64,000 bases of DNA from Glutamicibacter sp. B1 (lineage in GTDB: Bacteria > Actinomycetota > Actinomycetes > Actinomycetales > Micrococcaceae): assembly GCF_039602135.1 (NCBI RefSeq), contig NZ_CP125942.1:62001-126000 (forward strand), read 5' to 3'. Of this stretch, positions 37,222 to 46,916 are shown piece after piece. Position numbers and translations under genes: made by a program. The notes below the pieces were generated by a model that searched no databases, was not told the DNA's origin, and saw only the letters and a list, made by a program, of their open reading frames with translations. Within the stretch, counting starts at the first letter, position 1, and the number at the start of each line of letters is the position of its first letter.

Positions 37222-37701
37222 CTAGGCCTTGAAACGCTCGATGGAACGAGCCAGCTCAGCTTCAGCAGCTTCGCGGCCTTCCCAGCCTTCAGCCTTAACC
37301 CACTTGCCTGGTTCCAGGTCCTTGTAGCGGGTGAAGAAGTGCTCGATTTCCTTGATCAGCCATTCGTCGATGTCTTCAAGTTCCTTGATGTGATCAAAGC
37401 GCTTGTCGGCAGGAACGCACAGCAGCTTGGCATCGCCACCGCCATCGTCGGTCATGTTGAATACGCCAATCGGGCGGGCCTCAACAACAACACCTGGGAT
37501 CAGGTCTACGCCTGGGATGTAAACCATGGCATCCAATGGATCACCATCTTCGCCCAGAGTATCGTCGAAGTAACCGTAGTGGGTTGGGTACTGCATCGAG
37601 GTGAACAGCACGCGATCCAAACGCAGGCGGTGGGTCTCGTGGTCGATCTCGTACTTGACGCGCGATCCGGTTGGGATCTCGATGGTCACGTCGTGGCTCA
37701 T
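37222..37701 (-). CDS. ppa: Inorganic pyrophosphatase
   Basis: Soluble family-I pyrophosphatase, 159 aa from the ATG at 37701 (AGGAG 9 nt upstream; an in-frame GTG is at 37710). Active-site signatures: [11 protein letters not shown], the metal cluster [12 protein letters not shown] and [12 protein letters not shown]. The hydrolysis of PPi drives biosynthesis. Divergent from dacB. Confidence 0.96.
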   Translation of the reverse strand: MSHDVTIEIPTGSRVKYEIDHETHRLRLDRVLFTSMQYPTHYGYFDDTLGEDGDPLDAMVYIPGVDLIPGVVVEARPIGVFNMTDDGGGDAKLLCVPADKRFDHIKELEDIDEWLIKEIEHFFTRYKDLEPGKWVKAEGWEGREAAEAELARSIERFKA

Positions 37702-37798
37702 GAAAAGCACGCTCCTAAACTAGTCTTAGGGTTATCCGCTAATAAGGGTATCGCCCCGAAGGGCCCCTTCGATAAAACTTCGAGAGGAATGTAACCAT

Positions 37799-39163
37799 AT
37801 GAACACTGCCGCCCGACGCGCGCTTACGCTGGGGGTGGCCGTGCTAGGCGTGGTTGCAGTCATTCTGGCCATGGTGCTGGCCCCGCGTTTCTTCACCGGT
37901 GAGCCCGAAGCTTTCTACACCCCGGCCAGCGCGCAGCTGGCCGAAAAAGACGCGGTCACCGTGGCTGACCTCAATCCTGACGCCCCGATTCCCGATGCTG
38001 CAACACTGACCGCACAACTTGATGCGATCCTGGCCGATACCTCGGACGGCACCAGCTTTAACGCGCAAGTTGTTGACGTTGCCAGCGACACGGTCCTGTA
38101 TGACCGCAACGCCGGCACCAACGGCACCCCGGCCTCCAGCCTGAAGGTCGTGACCGCACTGGCTGCCTTAGACACCTTGGGCGGAGACAGTCAGCTATCC
38201 ACATCGGTCTTACTTGATGGAAATACCCTGATTTTGCATGGTGGGGGAGACGTCCTGCTGGGCGACGGAAAATCAGACCCCTCCCACCCCAAAGGTTACG
38301 CCGGATTGGCCACCCTCGCCGAACAAACCGCTAAAGAACTCAAAACCCGTGGCATCAGCGAAGTGACATTGTGGCTCGATGACTCGTTCTTTGGCGACGC
38401 CCACAATAACTCTGCCTGGGATAAGTCGCTCTTCACGTCCAACAACATCGGCGAGGTCTACCCGATCGCGCACTACGCCGGACGTGCCGGGGAAAGCACC
38501 AACGCCGCGTACCAGTCCGATGCTGCCGAACAAGTACGCAAGGTCTTTTCAAAAGAACTTAGCGCCTCGGTGAAGGTTACCGAAGGTGGACGCGGATCCT
38601 ATGACGGTGGCGAGAAGATCACCGAGGTTAAATCAGCGCCCCTACGGCAGATCATCAAACACATGCTGTTGGTCTCCGATAATTACATCGCCGAAACCAT
38701 GGGACGACTCGTGGCCATCAAACGCGGTGTCGCCCCCGAGCAGGCAGGGGCCGCCGTAGCAGCGGTCGCTGGAGAGCACGGGGCAGAAGGCGTGCAACTG
38801 GTCGATACCAGCGGCTTGGCGGCACAGAACAAAATTTCTCCCGCCGCTCTGACCACTGTGCTGCGCGCAGCGGCCACCAGCAACAAGCCGGAACTGCGTG
38901 AACTGGTGTATTCCTTGCCGGTGGCAGGCTACAACGGGACACTCATGAAGCGCTTAGGTCAACAGTCCACACTGGGATTGGTGCGTGCCAAAACCGGCTC
39001 GTTGACCGGAGTCGCCACACTGACCGGAATGACCATTACCCAAGATGGGCGGTTGCTTGCCTTCTCAATTTTTGCCCACCAACCGGGTGGAACACTCGCA
39101 CCGCACAAGCCGATTATCGACTCAGCAGTGACCGCCATCCGCGGTTGCGGCTGCCAGAGCTAA
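37799..39163 (+). CDS. dacB: D-alanyl-D-alanine carboxypeptidase / PBP4-like
   Basis: Peptidoglycan-trimming serine peptidase (S13), 454 aa. An N-terminal hydrophobic segment (residues 8-30) directs export. The catalytic motifs are SSLK (Ser113, Lys116), SDN (in VSDNYIAE) and KTG (AKTGSLTG). GAGGAA precedes the ATG. It opens the conserved actinobacterial block with the zincin, tilS, hpt and ftsH. Confidence 0.93.
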   Translation: MNTAARRALTLGVAVLGVVAVILAMVLAPRFFTGEPEAFYTPASAQLAEKDAVTVADLNPDAPIPDAATLTAQLDAILADTSDGTSFNAQVVDVASDTVLYDRNAGTNGTPASSLKVVTALAALDTLGGDSQLSTSVLLDGNTLILHGGGDVLLGDGKSDPSHPKGYAGLATLAEQTAKELKTRGISEVTLWLDDSFFGDAHNNSAWDKSLFTSNNIGEVYPIAHYAGRAGESTNAAYQSDAAEQVRKVFSKELSASVKVTEGGRGSYDGGEKITEVKSAPLRQIIKHMLLVSDNYIAETMGRLVAIKRGVAPEQAGAAVAAVAGEHGAEGVQLVDTSGLAAQNKISPAALTTVLRAAATSNKPELRELVYSLPVAGYNGTLMKRLGQQSTLGLVRAKTGSLTGVATLTGMTITQDGRLLAFSIFAHQPGGTLAPHKPIIDSAVTAIRGCGCQS

Positions 39164-39180
39164 AGGATCAGGAGCAGCAC

Positions 39181-40101
39181 ATGAACAAGGTTGTTGATTG
39201 GAAATTAGCGGTCAATGCGGCCAAAACGCTGATGCCTGCCGGACCAAAAATCGTCAAAAAAGATGCTGCCCGCATTGTTGAAGAGCTGCGTATTGCCGCC
39301 GGTGAAGGACTGACAGAGGCCGAAAGAATCTCCAAGCTCACCTCCACCGCACCTTCACAAACCCTCGTGGTAGACCGGGCTGGTTGGGCCAAGGCCGTCA
39401 GCCAAAACTTTGAAGCGATGCTCCCAGCAGACGTTAACGTGCCCGCCCTGGTCCCGGCCGTGACCGGAGCCGAACTTGGTGCAGTACTTTCGGTACTGGG
39501 CACCCGAGTGCTAGGACAATTTGATCCCTTTGTCGGCCCACGATTGCTACTGAACGCCCCGACCATCACCCAGATCCGTGGGGAACTCAACCTCAACGCC
39601 AGAGATTTTTATCTATGGATTGCCACCCATGAACAGACCCACCGCCTGCAGTTTGAATATGCGCCATGGATTCCCGAAGTCATGAAGTCCACCATCGCCG
39701 AAGCCTTTGGACCACTGGAAAATGAAGGTTCCATGAACCAACTCGGTGAACGGCTTAAGTCCATGAAATCCGAGGTCAGCGAGCTGACCAGCATCATGTC
39801 GGTGCTGGAAGGCCACGCCATGGTGGTCATGAATGACGTCACCACTATTGGAAGCATTAAGACCATCCGTCGACGCTTCGAAGCCCGCGGCGAAAACCGT
39901 TCCGCGTTGGCGACCTTGTTAGGAAAGCTCCTAGGCCTAGATGCCAAGGCCCTGCAGTACAAGCGCGGAGCCAAGTTCGTGCGCCATGTGGTTAACGACA
40001 TCGGATATGAAGGATTTAATCAGGTCTTCAGCTCCCGAGAACTATTTCCCACCGGCGAGGAACTTGACCACCCTGAACGTTGGCTGGCCCGCACCCAATG
40101 A
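39181..40101 (+). CDS. DUF2342 zinc-dependent metallopeptidase-like protein
   Basis: 306 aa from the ATG at 39181 (CAGGAG upstream). The zincin motif HEQTH is residues 150-154 (ATHEQTHRLQFE). The family was once called coenzyme-F420-biosynthesis-associated and sits before tilS in many actinobacteria, but its role is not known. The stop overlaps the tilS start. Confidence 0.87.
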   Translation: MNKVVDWKLAVNAAKTLMPAGPKIVKKDAARIVEELRIAAGEGLTEAERISKLTSTAPSQTLVVDRAGWAKAVSQNFEAMLPADVNVPALVPAVTGAELGAVLSVLGTRVLGQFDPFVGPRLLLNAPTITQIRGELNLNARDFYLWIATHEQTHRLQFEYAPWIPEVMKSTIAEAFGPLENEGSMNQLGERLKSMKSEVSELTSIMSVLEGHAMVVMNDVTTIGSIKTIRRRFEARGENRSALATLLGKLLGLDAKALQYKRGAKFVRHVVNDIGYEGFNQVFSSRELFPTGEELDHPERWLARTQ

Positions 40102-41039
40102 GCCAGGCCCTGTTTGCTGCTCGCTCCGCTATCTCTCGGGTCACCGGCCCAGGGCTGACTCTCATTGGGGTCTCCGGCGGCGCGGACTCGCTAGCCCTAG
40201 CCATTGCGGCGGCCACCTTGCCAGATCGCTTCGGGGCAGTGATCGTGGACCACGGATTACAGTCCGATAGCGCCGGCGTGGCGCAGCGTGCTGCCGAGCA
40301 ATGCCGTGAGTTGGAACTGGAACCGGTGCTCACCTACCGCGTACAGACCTCCAATGATGAAGCTTCCGCACGAACCGCGCGCTATGAAAAATTTGAGCAA
40401 GCGCTGACGGATACCGGCGCTCAAAATTTACTGCTGGCACACACCCGCGATGATCAGGCCGAACAGGTCCTGCTCGGGTTACTGCGTGGATCGGGGACCC
40501 GATCCTTAGCCGGGATCCCAGCCGAACGTGGACCCTACCGCCGTCCCCTTTTGGAATTGACGCGCAAACAAACCGAAGAGATCTGCGAGCAGGCCAACAT
40601 GGTGTACTGGCAGGATCCGAGTAATACTGACACCAGCTACCGCCGGAACCAGATCCGCCACGAAATCTTGCCGTTTTTGCGAAGCCAACTCGGTGAGCAC
40701 CTGCCCGAGGCCTTAGCCCGCACCGCCACCCTAGCCGCGGCCGATGCCGACGCCTTAGATCTCTGGGCACAGCAGGCCACGGAAGCGCACGGGCTGAACC
40801 TGTCTGAACTCAGCAAACTTCCGGTGGCTGTAGCCTCACGAGTGTTACGTCTTTGTGCCATCGAAGCCGGAGCAAAAAATGTGGGCCATGAGCGAACACA
40901 AGCGCTATGCGCGCTGGCCGGAATCGGTGTGCCCAAGTCCAAATCTGCTGGTCCGGTGCAACTAGATGGCAAAATCAGTGCCTTCCGGCAGCGGTCGGTG
41001 ATCGTTTTCACGAGGACCGGCTCAACAACAGTTCACTAA
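40098..41039 (+). CDS. tilS: tRNA(Ile)-lysidine synthase
   Basis: Converts C34 of the CAU anticodon of one tRNA-Ile to lysidine so that it reads AUA. 313 aa. The PP-loop SGGADS is residues 26-31, then LLLAHTRDDQAEQVLLGLLRGSGTRSLAGI and the later DPSNTD. ATG overlaps the preceding stop. It is short at the C-terminus, as in other actinobacteria. Confidence 0.94.
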   Translation: MSQALFAARSAISRVTGPGLTLIGVSGGADSLALAIAAATLPDRFGAVIVDHGLQSDSAGVAQRAAEQCRELELEPVLTYRVQTSNDEASARTARYEKFEQALTDTGAQNLLLAHTRDDQAEQVLLGLLRGSGTRSLAGIPAERGPYRRPLLELTRKQTEEICEQANMVYWQDPSNTDTSYRRNQIRHEILPFLRSQLGEHLPEALARTATLAAADADALDLWAQQATEAHGLNLSELSKLPVAVASRVLRLCAIEAGAKNVGHERTQALCALAGIGVPKSKSAGPVQLDGKISAFRQRSVIVFTRTGSTTVH

Positions 41040-41088
41040 ATGTGGCACTCTAGGTAAGTACCACACCTCTAAAATCAGGAGAACCCTC

Positions 41089-41640
41089 GTGGATTCCAAT
41101 GCAGTCAAAGCCGATCTGGCGCATGTTCTGTACACCAAGGAAGAAATCCAGACACGCGTGGCAGAACTCGCCGCGCAGATCGACAAGGACTACGAAGGCC
41201 GCGACATTCTCGTCGTGGGTGTGCTCAAGGGTGCCGTGATGATCATGGCTGACCTGGTCCGCGCACTGGAATCACACCTGACCATGGATTGGATGGCAGT
41301 GTCCTCCTACGGTTCCGGTACCCAGTCCTCCGGCGTGGTACGTATCCTCAAGGACCTGGACTCAGATCTTATGGGCAAGCACGTATTGATCGTTGAGGAC
41401 ATCATTGACTCCGGTCTGACCCTGTCCTGGCTGAAGTCCAACCTTGAATCCCGTGGTCCAGCTTCGGTAGAAATTTGTGCACTGCTGCGCAAGCCTGAGG
41501 CTGCCAAGGTAGAGATCGACGTGAAGTACGTCGGCATGGATATTCCTAATGAATTTGTCGTGGGCTACGGCCTGGACTACGCGGAAAAGTACCGCAACCT
41601 GGACTGCGTGGGCACCTTGGCTCCGCATATCTACCAGTAG
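41089..41640 (+). CDS. hpt: Hypoxanthine phosphoribosyltransferase
   Basis: Purine salvage: hypoxanthine or guanine plus PRPP to IMP or GMP. 183 aa, GTG start with AGGAGA upstream. The PRPP loop is VLIVEDIIDSGLTL, and the C-terminal KYVGMDIPNEFVVGYGLDYAEKYR is typical of bacterial Hpt. Adjacent to tilS and ftsH as in most bacteria. Confidence 0.95.
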   Translation: MDSNAVKADLAHVLYTKEEIQTRVAELAAQIDKDYEGRDILVVGVLKGAVMIMADLVRALESHLTMDWMAVSSYGSGTQSSGVVRILKDLDSDLMGKHVLIVEDIIDSGLTLSWLKSNLESRGPASVEICALLRKPEAAKVEIDVKYVGMDIPNEFVVGYGLDYAEKYRNLDCVGTLAPHIYQ

Positions 41641-41748
41641 GGGAACTTTTTTCGCCACTAGGGCGTTGTGAAGTATCGAAGGTGGCGTGACCCGGACGCC
41701 AGAGAAGTGCGTGAGGGGGATGCGTGAGGCGCGGGGCCTTGCGGATCA

Positions 41749-43674
41749 ATGAAAACGAAGAAGCTTTTTAATAGCTGGATCATTTGGGTTCTAGTGGGCG
41801 TTGTCGCCGTCGTGCTGTTTTTGCCGATGGTCTTTGGCAATAATTCTGCGAAGGTAGACACGTCCGTAGGCCTGCAACAGCTGACCAACGGCAACGTCAC
41901 CGAAGCCAAGATGTTTGACTCGGATCAACGAGTCGATTTGAAACTACGCGATGCACTGAAGGTGGATGGCGTAGACAAGGGCACCTCGGTGAGCTTCTAC
42001 TACTCCACCGCACGCGCCGAACAGGTGGTTGACGCCATCAACAAGGCTGCACCAGGCAAGTTCACCGATCAGCCGGTACAAAGCAACTGGCTACTCTCGA
42101 TGCTCGGCGTGATCATTCCATTCCTGCTGATCGCCGGTATTTTCTGGTTCATCCTCGCCCGCTCCCAGGGCGGCGGCTCCAAGGTCATGCAGTTCGGTAA
42201 GTCCAAGGCGAAGCTGATCACCAAGGACATGCCACAGGTGACCTTCAAGGACGTTGCCGGTGCCGATGAGGCCGTGGAAGAACTGCACGAAATCAAGGAA
42301 TTTCTGCAGGAACCAGCCAAATTCCAGGCCGTGGGCGCAAAGATCCCTAAGGGCGTACTGCTTTACGGTCCTCCGGGCACCGGTAAAACCCTGCTGGCTA
42401 AGGCCGTTGCCGGTGAAGCTCAGGTACCGTTCTACTCGATCTCCGGTTCTGACTTCGTTGAAATGTTCGTTGGTGTTGGTGCTAGCCGCGTGCGCGACCT
42501 GTTCGAACAGGCCAAGAACAACTCCCCGGCCATCATCTTCGTTGATGAGATCGACGCCGTGGGTCGTCACCGTGGCGCCGGTATCGGTGGCGGTAACGAT
42601 GAGCGCGAACAGACCCTGAACCAGCTGCTGGTGGAGATGGACGGCTTCGACGCCACCACCAACGTCATCCTGATCGCCGCTACCAACCGCCCAGACGTAC
42701 TGGATCCGGCCCTGCTGCGCCCGGGCCGTTTTGACCGCCAGATCCCGGTAGAAGCACCGGATCTGAAGGGTCGCGAAGACATTTTGAAGGTTCACGTTAA
42801 GGGCAAGCCAATGGATGCCACCGTGGATCTGAACGCCGTCGCGAAGAAGACCCCGGGTTACACCGGTGCCGATTTGGCCAACGTGCTCAACGAGGCCGCC
42901 CTGCTCACCGCGCGTTCCAACGCGAACCTGATCGATGATCGTGCGTTGGATGAGGCGATCGACCGTGTCATGGCTGGCCCGCAGAAGCGCACCCGCCTGA
43001 TGGACGAGCACGAACGCAAGGTCACCGCCTACCACGAGGGTGGTCACGCACTGGTGGCTGCTGCGATGAACCAGACCGCACCGGTCACCAAGATTACGAT
43101 CCTGCCTCGCGGTCGCGCCCTGGGTTACACCATGGTGGTTCCGGAGTCCGATAAGTACTCGGTGACCCGCAATGAGCTGCTGGACCAGATGGCTTATGCC
43201 ATGGGTGGTCGTGTGGCCGAAGAGATCGTCTTCCACGATCCTTCCACCGGTGCCTCCAACGATATTGAGAAGGCTACCGCCACCGCCCGCAAGATGGTCA
43301 CCGAATACGGCATGAGCGAAAAGGTCGGCGCCGTACGCCTGGCCGGTTCCGCCGCAGACCAGCAAATGGGTGGCGCACAGCGCGAATTCTCCGACGAGAT
43401 GGCTCACCTGGTGGACCAGGAAGTACGCGAGCTGATCGAGCAGGCCCACAATGACGCCTACCAGGCGCTGATGCGTAACCGTCACGTGCTCGATCGTTTG
43501 GCCCTGGCTTTGCTGGAGCGTGAGACGCTGAACCAGAAGGAAATCGCTGAGATCTTCTCGGACCTGCAAAAGCGTGAGGTACGCGATGTGTGGCTGAGCA
43601 ACGAGGACCGCCCGGTCCACTCAGATGGCCCGGTATTAAGCCCCAAGGAGCGCGCAGCTACCTCGACCGACTAG
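41749..43674 (+). CDS. ftsH: ATP-dependent zinc metalloprotease FtsH
   Basis: Membrane AAA+ protease, 641 aa. Two membrane helices (about 8-27 and 107-128) flank an external domain. The AAA domain has GPPGTGKT, the Walker [12 protein letters not shown] and the SRH arginines (RPGRFDR). The zinc site is HEGGH at 429-433, with a downstream Asp/Glu ligand region. The start at 41749 has a weak ribosome site. Confidence 0.97.
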   Translation: MKTKKLFNSWIIWVLVGVVAVVLFLPMVFGNNSAKVDTSVGLQQLTNGNVTEAKMFDSDQRVDLKLRDALKVDGVDKGTSVSFYYSTARAEQVVDAINKAAPGKFTDQPVQSNWLLSMLGVIIPFLLIAGIFWFILARSQGGGSKVMQFGKSKAKLITKDMPQVTFKDVAGADEAVEELHEIKEFLQEPAKFQAVGAKIPKGVLLYGPPGTGKTLLAKAVAGEAQVPFYSISGSDFVEMFVGVGASRVRDLFEQAKNNSPAIIFVDEIDAVGRHRGAGIGGGNDEREQTLNQLLVEMDGFDATTNVILIAATNRPDVLDPALLRPGRFDRQIPVEAPDLKGREDILKVHVKGKPMDATVDLNAVAKKTPGYTGADLANVLNEAALLTARSNANLIDDRALDEAIDRVMAGPQKRTRLMDEHERKVTAYHEGGHALVAAAMNQTAPVTKITILPRGRALGYTMVVPESDKYSVTRNELLDQMAYAMGGRVAEEIVFHDPSTGASNDIEKATATARKMVTEYGMSEKVGAVRLAGSAADQQMGGAQREFSDEMAHLVDQEVRELIEQAHNDAYQALMRNRHVLDRLALALLERETLNQKEIAEIFSDLQKREVRDVWLSNEDRPVHSDGPVLSPKERAATSTD

Positions 43675-43683
43675 GATCGAAGC

Positions 43684-44262
43684 GTGAGTGAACTAGAACA
43701 GATCGATCAGCCGCGGATCGCGGCAGCCGTCCGCGAGATCCTGGAAGCCATTGGTGAAGACCCCGATCGTGACGGCCTGCAAGACACCCCCAAGCGGGTG
43801 GCTAAGGCCTACGCGGAATTCTTTGCAGGTTTGCATCAGGACGCGGCAGAGCACCTGTCGACCACCTTCGACATCGAGCATGACGAGATGGTCCTGGTCA
43901 AGGACATCCCGTTCTATTCGACCTGTGAGCACCACCTGGTGCCCTTCTACGGTTCGGCGCATATCGGCTACATCCCGGGCAAGGGTGGCAAGGTCACCGG
44001 CCTGTCCAAGCTGGCCCGACTTGTTGAGGTGTACGCCCGCCGCCCGCAGGTGCAGGAACGTTTGACCACGCAGATCGTTGATTCGCTGGTGGAACACCTG
44101 AACCCTGCCGGTGCGATCGTTGTGATTGAATGCGAGCATATGTGCATGTCCATGCGCGGCGTGCAGAAGCCCGGCGCGAAGACTGTGACCAGTGCGGTGC
44201 GCGGGCAGTTGCGGGAAACCGCGACGCGTGCCGAAGCCATGAGCCTGATTCTCGGAAAGTAG
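43684..44262 (+). CDS. folE: GTP cyclohydrolase I
   Basis: First step of folate synthesis: GTP to dihydroneopterin triphosphate. 192 aa, GTG start 9 nt after ftsH. Zinc and catalytic motifs CEHHLVPF and [10 protein letters not shown] are intact. Standard type-IA length. It starts the folate run folE-folP-folBK. Confidence 0.97.
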   Translation: MSELEQIDQPRIAAAVREILEAIGEDPDRDGLQDTPKRVAKAYAEFFAGLHQDAAEHLSTTFDIEHDEMVLVKDIPFYSTCEHHLVPFYGSAHIGYIPGKGGKVTGLSKLARLVEVYARRPQVQERLTTQIVDSLVEHLNPAGAIVVIECEHMCMSMRGVQKPGAKTVTSAVRGQLRETATRAEAMSLILGK

Positions 44263-44269
44263 GAACCCT

Positions 44270-45172
44270 ATGTCGCTAGGCGCCATCCCGGGCACCGGCC
44301 CGAATACCAGTCCCTTGCCCGTGATCCGCAAGTCCAAGGTCAAGACCCTGGCAGATCTGCCCACCGGCCGCACCCTGGTCATGGGAATCCTCAACGTCAC
44401 CGAAGATTCCTTCTCCGATGGTGGACAGTACCTGTCCGCCGATGCAGCCATCGACCGCGGTCTGAAGCTGTTGTACTCAGGCGCCGACATTATCGACGTG
44501 GGCGGAGAATCTACCCGACCCGGGGCCAAGGATGTTGATCCCGAGCTGGAGCGTTCACGCATCATTCCGGTGATCGAAACCCTGGTGAAGGCCGGAGCCA
44601 TTATCTCGGTGGACACCATGCACGTGAGCACCGCCCGCGCTGCCATCAACGCTGGCGCGCACATCATCAACGATGTTTCCGGGCTGACCTATGAGCCGGG
44701 CATGCCCGAGCTGATCGCCGAAACCGGCGTCCCCTATGTGCTGATGCACCGTCGCGGCACCGCACAATCCATGGTGGCCGAAGCGAACTACCAGGATGTA
44801 GTCACCGAGGTCATTGGCGAGTTGCGCACGCTGCGCGATGAGTTTGTGGCCAAGGGCGTCGCCCCCGAGCAGATCATCATCGATCCAGGACTGGGCTTCG
44901 CCAAGGATGCCGAACACAACTGGGCGCTACTCGGGCACCTCGATGCCCTCGAAGAGCTGGGTCACCGGGTGCTGATCGGCACCAGCCGCAAGCGTTTCCT
45001 AGGTGAGCTGCTGGCCACCGGTGAGAGTAGCCGCGCCCCACTCGAACGCGATATCGCCACCGCTGCCACCACCGCGCTAGCTGCTAAGGACCAGGTGTGG
45101 GCCGTACGCGTGCACGATGTGGCTGGTAGCCGCGACGCCATCGAAGTCGTGAAGGCCTATGGATCGCATTAG
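44270..45172 (+). CDS. folP: Dihydropteroate synthase
   Basis: Joins pABA and the pterin diphosphate; the sulfonamide target. 300 aa with an N-terminal extension of about 30 residues. Signatures: LVMGILNVTEDSFSDGG, GADIIDVGGESTRPGA, IIDPGLGFAKDAEHN and IGTSRKRFLG. Its 3' end overlaps folBK by 14 nt. Confidence 0.96.
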   Translation: MSLGAIPGTGPNTSPLPVIRKSKVKTLADLPTGRTLVMGILNVTEDSFSDGGQYLSADAAIDRGLKLLYSGADIIDVGGESTRPGAKDVDPELERSRIIPVIETLVKAGAIISVDTMHVSTARAAINAGAHIINDVSGLTYEPGMPELIAETGVPYVLMHRRGTAQSMVAEANYQDVVTEVIGELRTLRDEFVAKGVAPEQIIIDPGLGFAKDAEHNWALLGHLDALEELGHRVLIGTSRKRFLGELLATGESSRAPLERDIATAATTALAAKDQVWAVRVHDVAGSRDAIEVVKAYGSH

Positions 45173-45992
45173 CATTTTCGGGATTTCTGCCACCGGCTAC
45201 CATGGGGTTTTTGACCATGAAAAGCGCGACGGGCAGAAGTTCATCATTGACGTGGTGCTGCACGTGGACATCTCCCGCGCTGCAGCCAGCGACAATGTTC
45301 TGGACACCGTGCATTACGGTGAGGTCAGTGAGCTGGTGGTGGAACAAATCCAGGCCGGACCCTGGGATTTGATCGAGAAACTGGGCAACGAAATCGCCCA
45401 AGCCATCCTCACTACCTACCGCAGCGTGCTGGAAGTAGACGTCGTGGTACATAAGCCACAGGCTCCGATCCCGGTACCCTTCACCGACGTGACCATCTCG
45501 CTGAATCGCAAGCAGAAACAGCACACCGCGATCATCGCCCTGGGCGCCAACCTTGGCGACCCGCAGGCCACCTTGGCCCAAGCCCTCAAGGATTTGGGTG
45601 AGGAGCTTGAGATCCTGAAGGTCTCACCGGTAGCGATCACCAAGCCGGTGGGCGGGCCGCCAGAGCAACCCGATTACACCAACCAGGTCATCGAGGTGCG
45701 CACCGAGCGTTCGGCCCATGAACTTTTGGACTTGTGCCAGAGCATCGAAGCCAAACATCATCGCACTCGCACCGTACGCTGGGAAGCACGCACCCTGGAT
45801 CTGGATTTGATCACCTTTGATCAGCTGCGTCTGAACGATGAACGCCTGACTCTGCCACACCCGAGGGCCGCGATCCGCGGATTTGTGCTGGCCCCGTGGA
45901 GTTGGATGGACCCCGACGCGGTATTGGAAGGCCAACTGGTCTCCCGCCTGGCCGCCGAGGCAGCGGACACCAAGGACATCATCCGGTTATGA
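45159..45992 (+). CDS. folBK: Dihydroneopterin aldolase-HPPK fusion
   Basis: Bifunctional folate enzyme, 277 aa. Residues 1-118 are FolB (GYHGVFDHEKRDGQKFIIDV, VHYGEVSELV, the catalytic Lys in VVVHKPQAP). Residues 122-277 are FolK (IALGANLGD, KHHRTRTVRWEARTLDLDL, LPHPRA). Fusion lets the pterin pass between consecutive steps. Overlaps both neighbours. Confidence 0.95.
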   Translation: MDRISIFGISATGYHGVFDHEKRDGQKFIIDVVLHVDISRAAASDNVLDTVHYGEVSELVVEQIQAGPWDLIEKLGNEIAQAILTTYRSVLEVDVVVHKPQAPIPVPFTDVTISLNRKQKQHTAIIALGANLGDPQATLAQALKDLGEELEILKVSPVAITKPVGGPPEQPDYTNQVIEVRTERSAHELLDLCQSIEAKHHRTRTVRWEARTLDLDLITFDQLRLNDERLTLPHPRAAIRGFVLAPWSWMDPDAVLEGQLVSRLAAEAADTKDIIRL

Positions 45993-46450
45993 ACAAGCTG
46001 AAGCTGCGTTGGGTACTGTGGTGCGCGGTCATTGGGGCCGTGGCTGGCTGGATCATCCTACGGGTACTGACCGCATCCTCACGCTTCGCCCCGGTACTGG
46101 ACTACTCGGCGCTGTACTCCTTAGGAGCGGTCTGCGCGGTCATCTTGTTCCTAGGCATCCGCGTAAAACGCTCCACCCTGGGTAAATCACACTTTGAACC
46201 GATTGCCGCCGCGCGCACCCTGGTCTTGGCGCAGGCCTCGGCCTATGCCGGCGCGGTGATCACCGGGTGGCACGTACCAGCCATCGTGACCCTGTGGCTA
46301 GCTAATGGCCAAAGCCCCACGCTGACCCGCGGTTTGGTGTTGGCCGGCGCCGGGATATTGATGGTGATCATCGGGTATATTGTCCAGCATCTATGCAAGT
46401 TACCTCCAGAGGACACCGATGACAGCAACAACTCCGTGGTCACCGAATAG
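45989..46450 (+). CDS. DUF3180 membrane protein
   Basis: 153 aa, four membrane helices (about residues 8-28, 38-58, 80-98 and 110-135). It begins at the ATG overlapping the folBK stop. DUF3180 genes follow folK in many actinobacteria. RGxV-like phrases (FEPIAAARTLVLAQASAYAGA) match the family. Function unknown. Confidence 0.85.
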   Translation: MNKLKLRWVLWCAVIGAVAGWIILRVLTASSRFAPVLDYSALYSLGAVCAVILFLGIRVKRSTLGKSHFEPIAAARTLVLAQASAYAGAVITGWHVPAIVTLWLANGQSPTLTRGLVLAGAGILMVIIGYIVQHLCKLPPEDTDDSNNSVVTE

Positions 46451-46916
46451 CTTCACCCCCGCAGATCCCTCCTACTTTAAGGTCAAGCTCACTACCTGGG
46501 CGATCACCTGGGGACTGATCCTGCTGGTATCGCTGATCCCGGGCATTCTCCTGGCCACCGGGGTAGAGGTTCTGCTGTGGCTGGTCATCCTTCCGGTGCT
46601 CCTGGTGGTCATCATTGCGTTGCTGACCCTGCGGATTTTGCGCCGGCAAGTTGCGGCCCTGGGCTACCTTGAACGCGAAGAAGACTTTGTGGTTCGCTCC
46701 GGGGTGATGTGGCGCAAACAGCTGGTCATCCCCTACGGGCGGATGCAATACGTTGAGGTCAACAGTGGTCCCTTGGAACGCCGCTATGGACTGTGCCAAC
46801 TCACACTCAACACCGCCGGTGCCGGGGCTACCGCCCACGTCTATGGTTTACCCGAGGCCCAAGGACAGCTCTTGCGTGAACGTCTGGTGGCCGCCGGGGA
46901 AGAGAAAATGCTGTGA
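46419..46916 (+). CDS. PH-domain (bPH2/DUF304) membrane protein, YdbS-like
   Basis: 165 aa from the ATG at 46419, with GAGGA just upstream. It overlaps DUF3180 by 32 nt. Two membrane helices are followed by a bacterial PH domain (DFVVRSGVMWRKQLVIPYGRMQYVEVNSGPLERRYGL). YdbS/YdbT pairs are coded together in many bacteria. Function unknown. Confidence 0.85.
   Translation: MTATTPWSPNSFTPADPSYFKVKLTTWAITWGLILLVSLIPGILLATGVEVLLWLVILPVLLVVIIALLTLRILRRQVAALGYLEREEDFVVRSGVMWRKQLVIPYGRMQYVEVNSGPLERRYGLCQLTLNTAGAGATAHVYGLPEAQGQLLRERLVAAGEEKML

Noticed and set aside
42091..43620. A 509-codon open frame antisense to ftsH
   Set aside because: It mirrors ftsH codon structure in a high-GC genome, has low-complexity composition and no ribosome site; ftsH is certain.
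43693..44670. A 325-codon open frame antisense to folE and folP
   Set aside because: Shadow of two well-identified genes.
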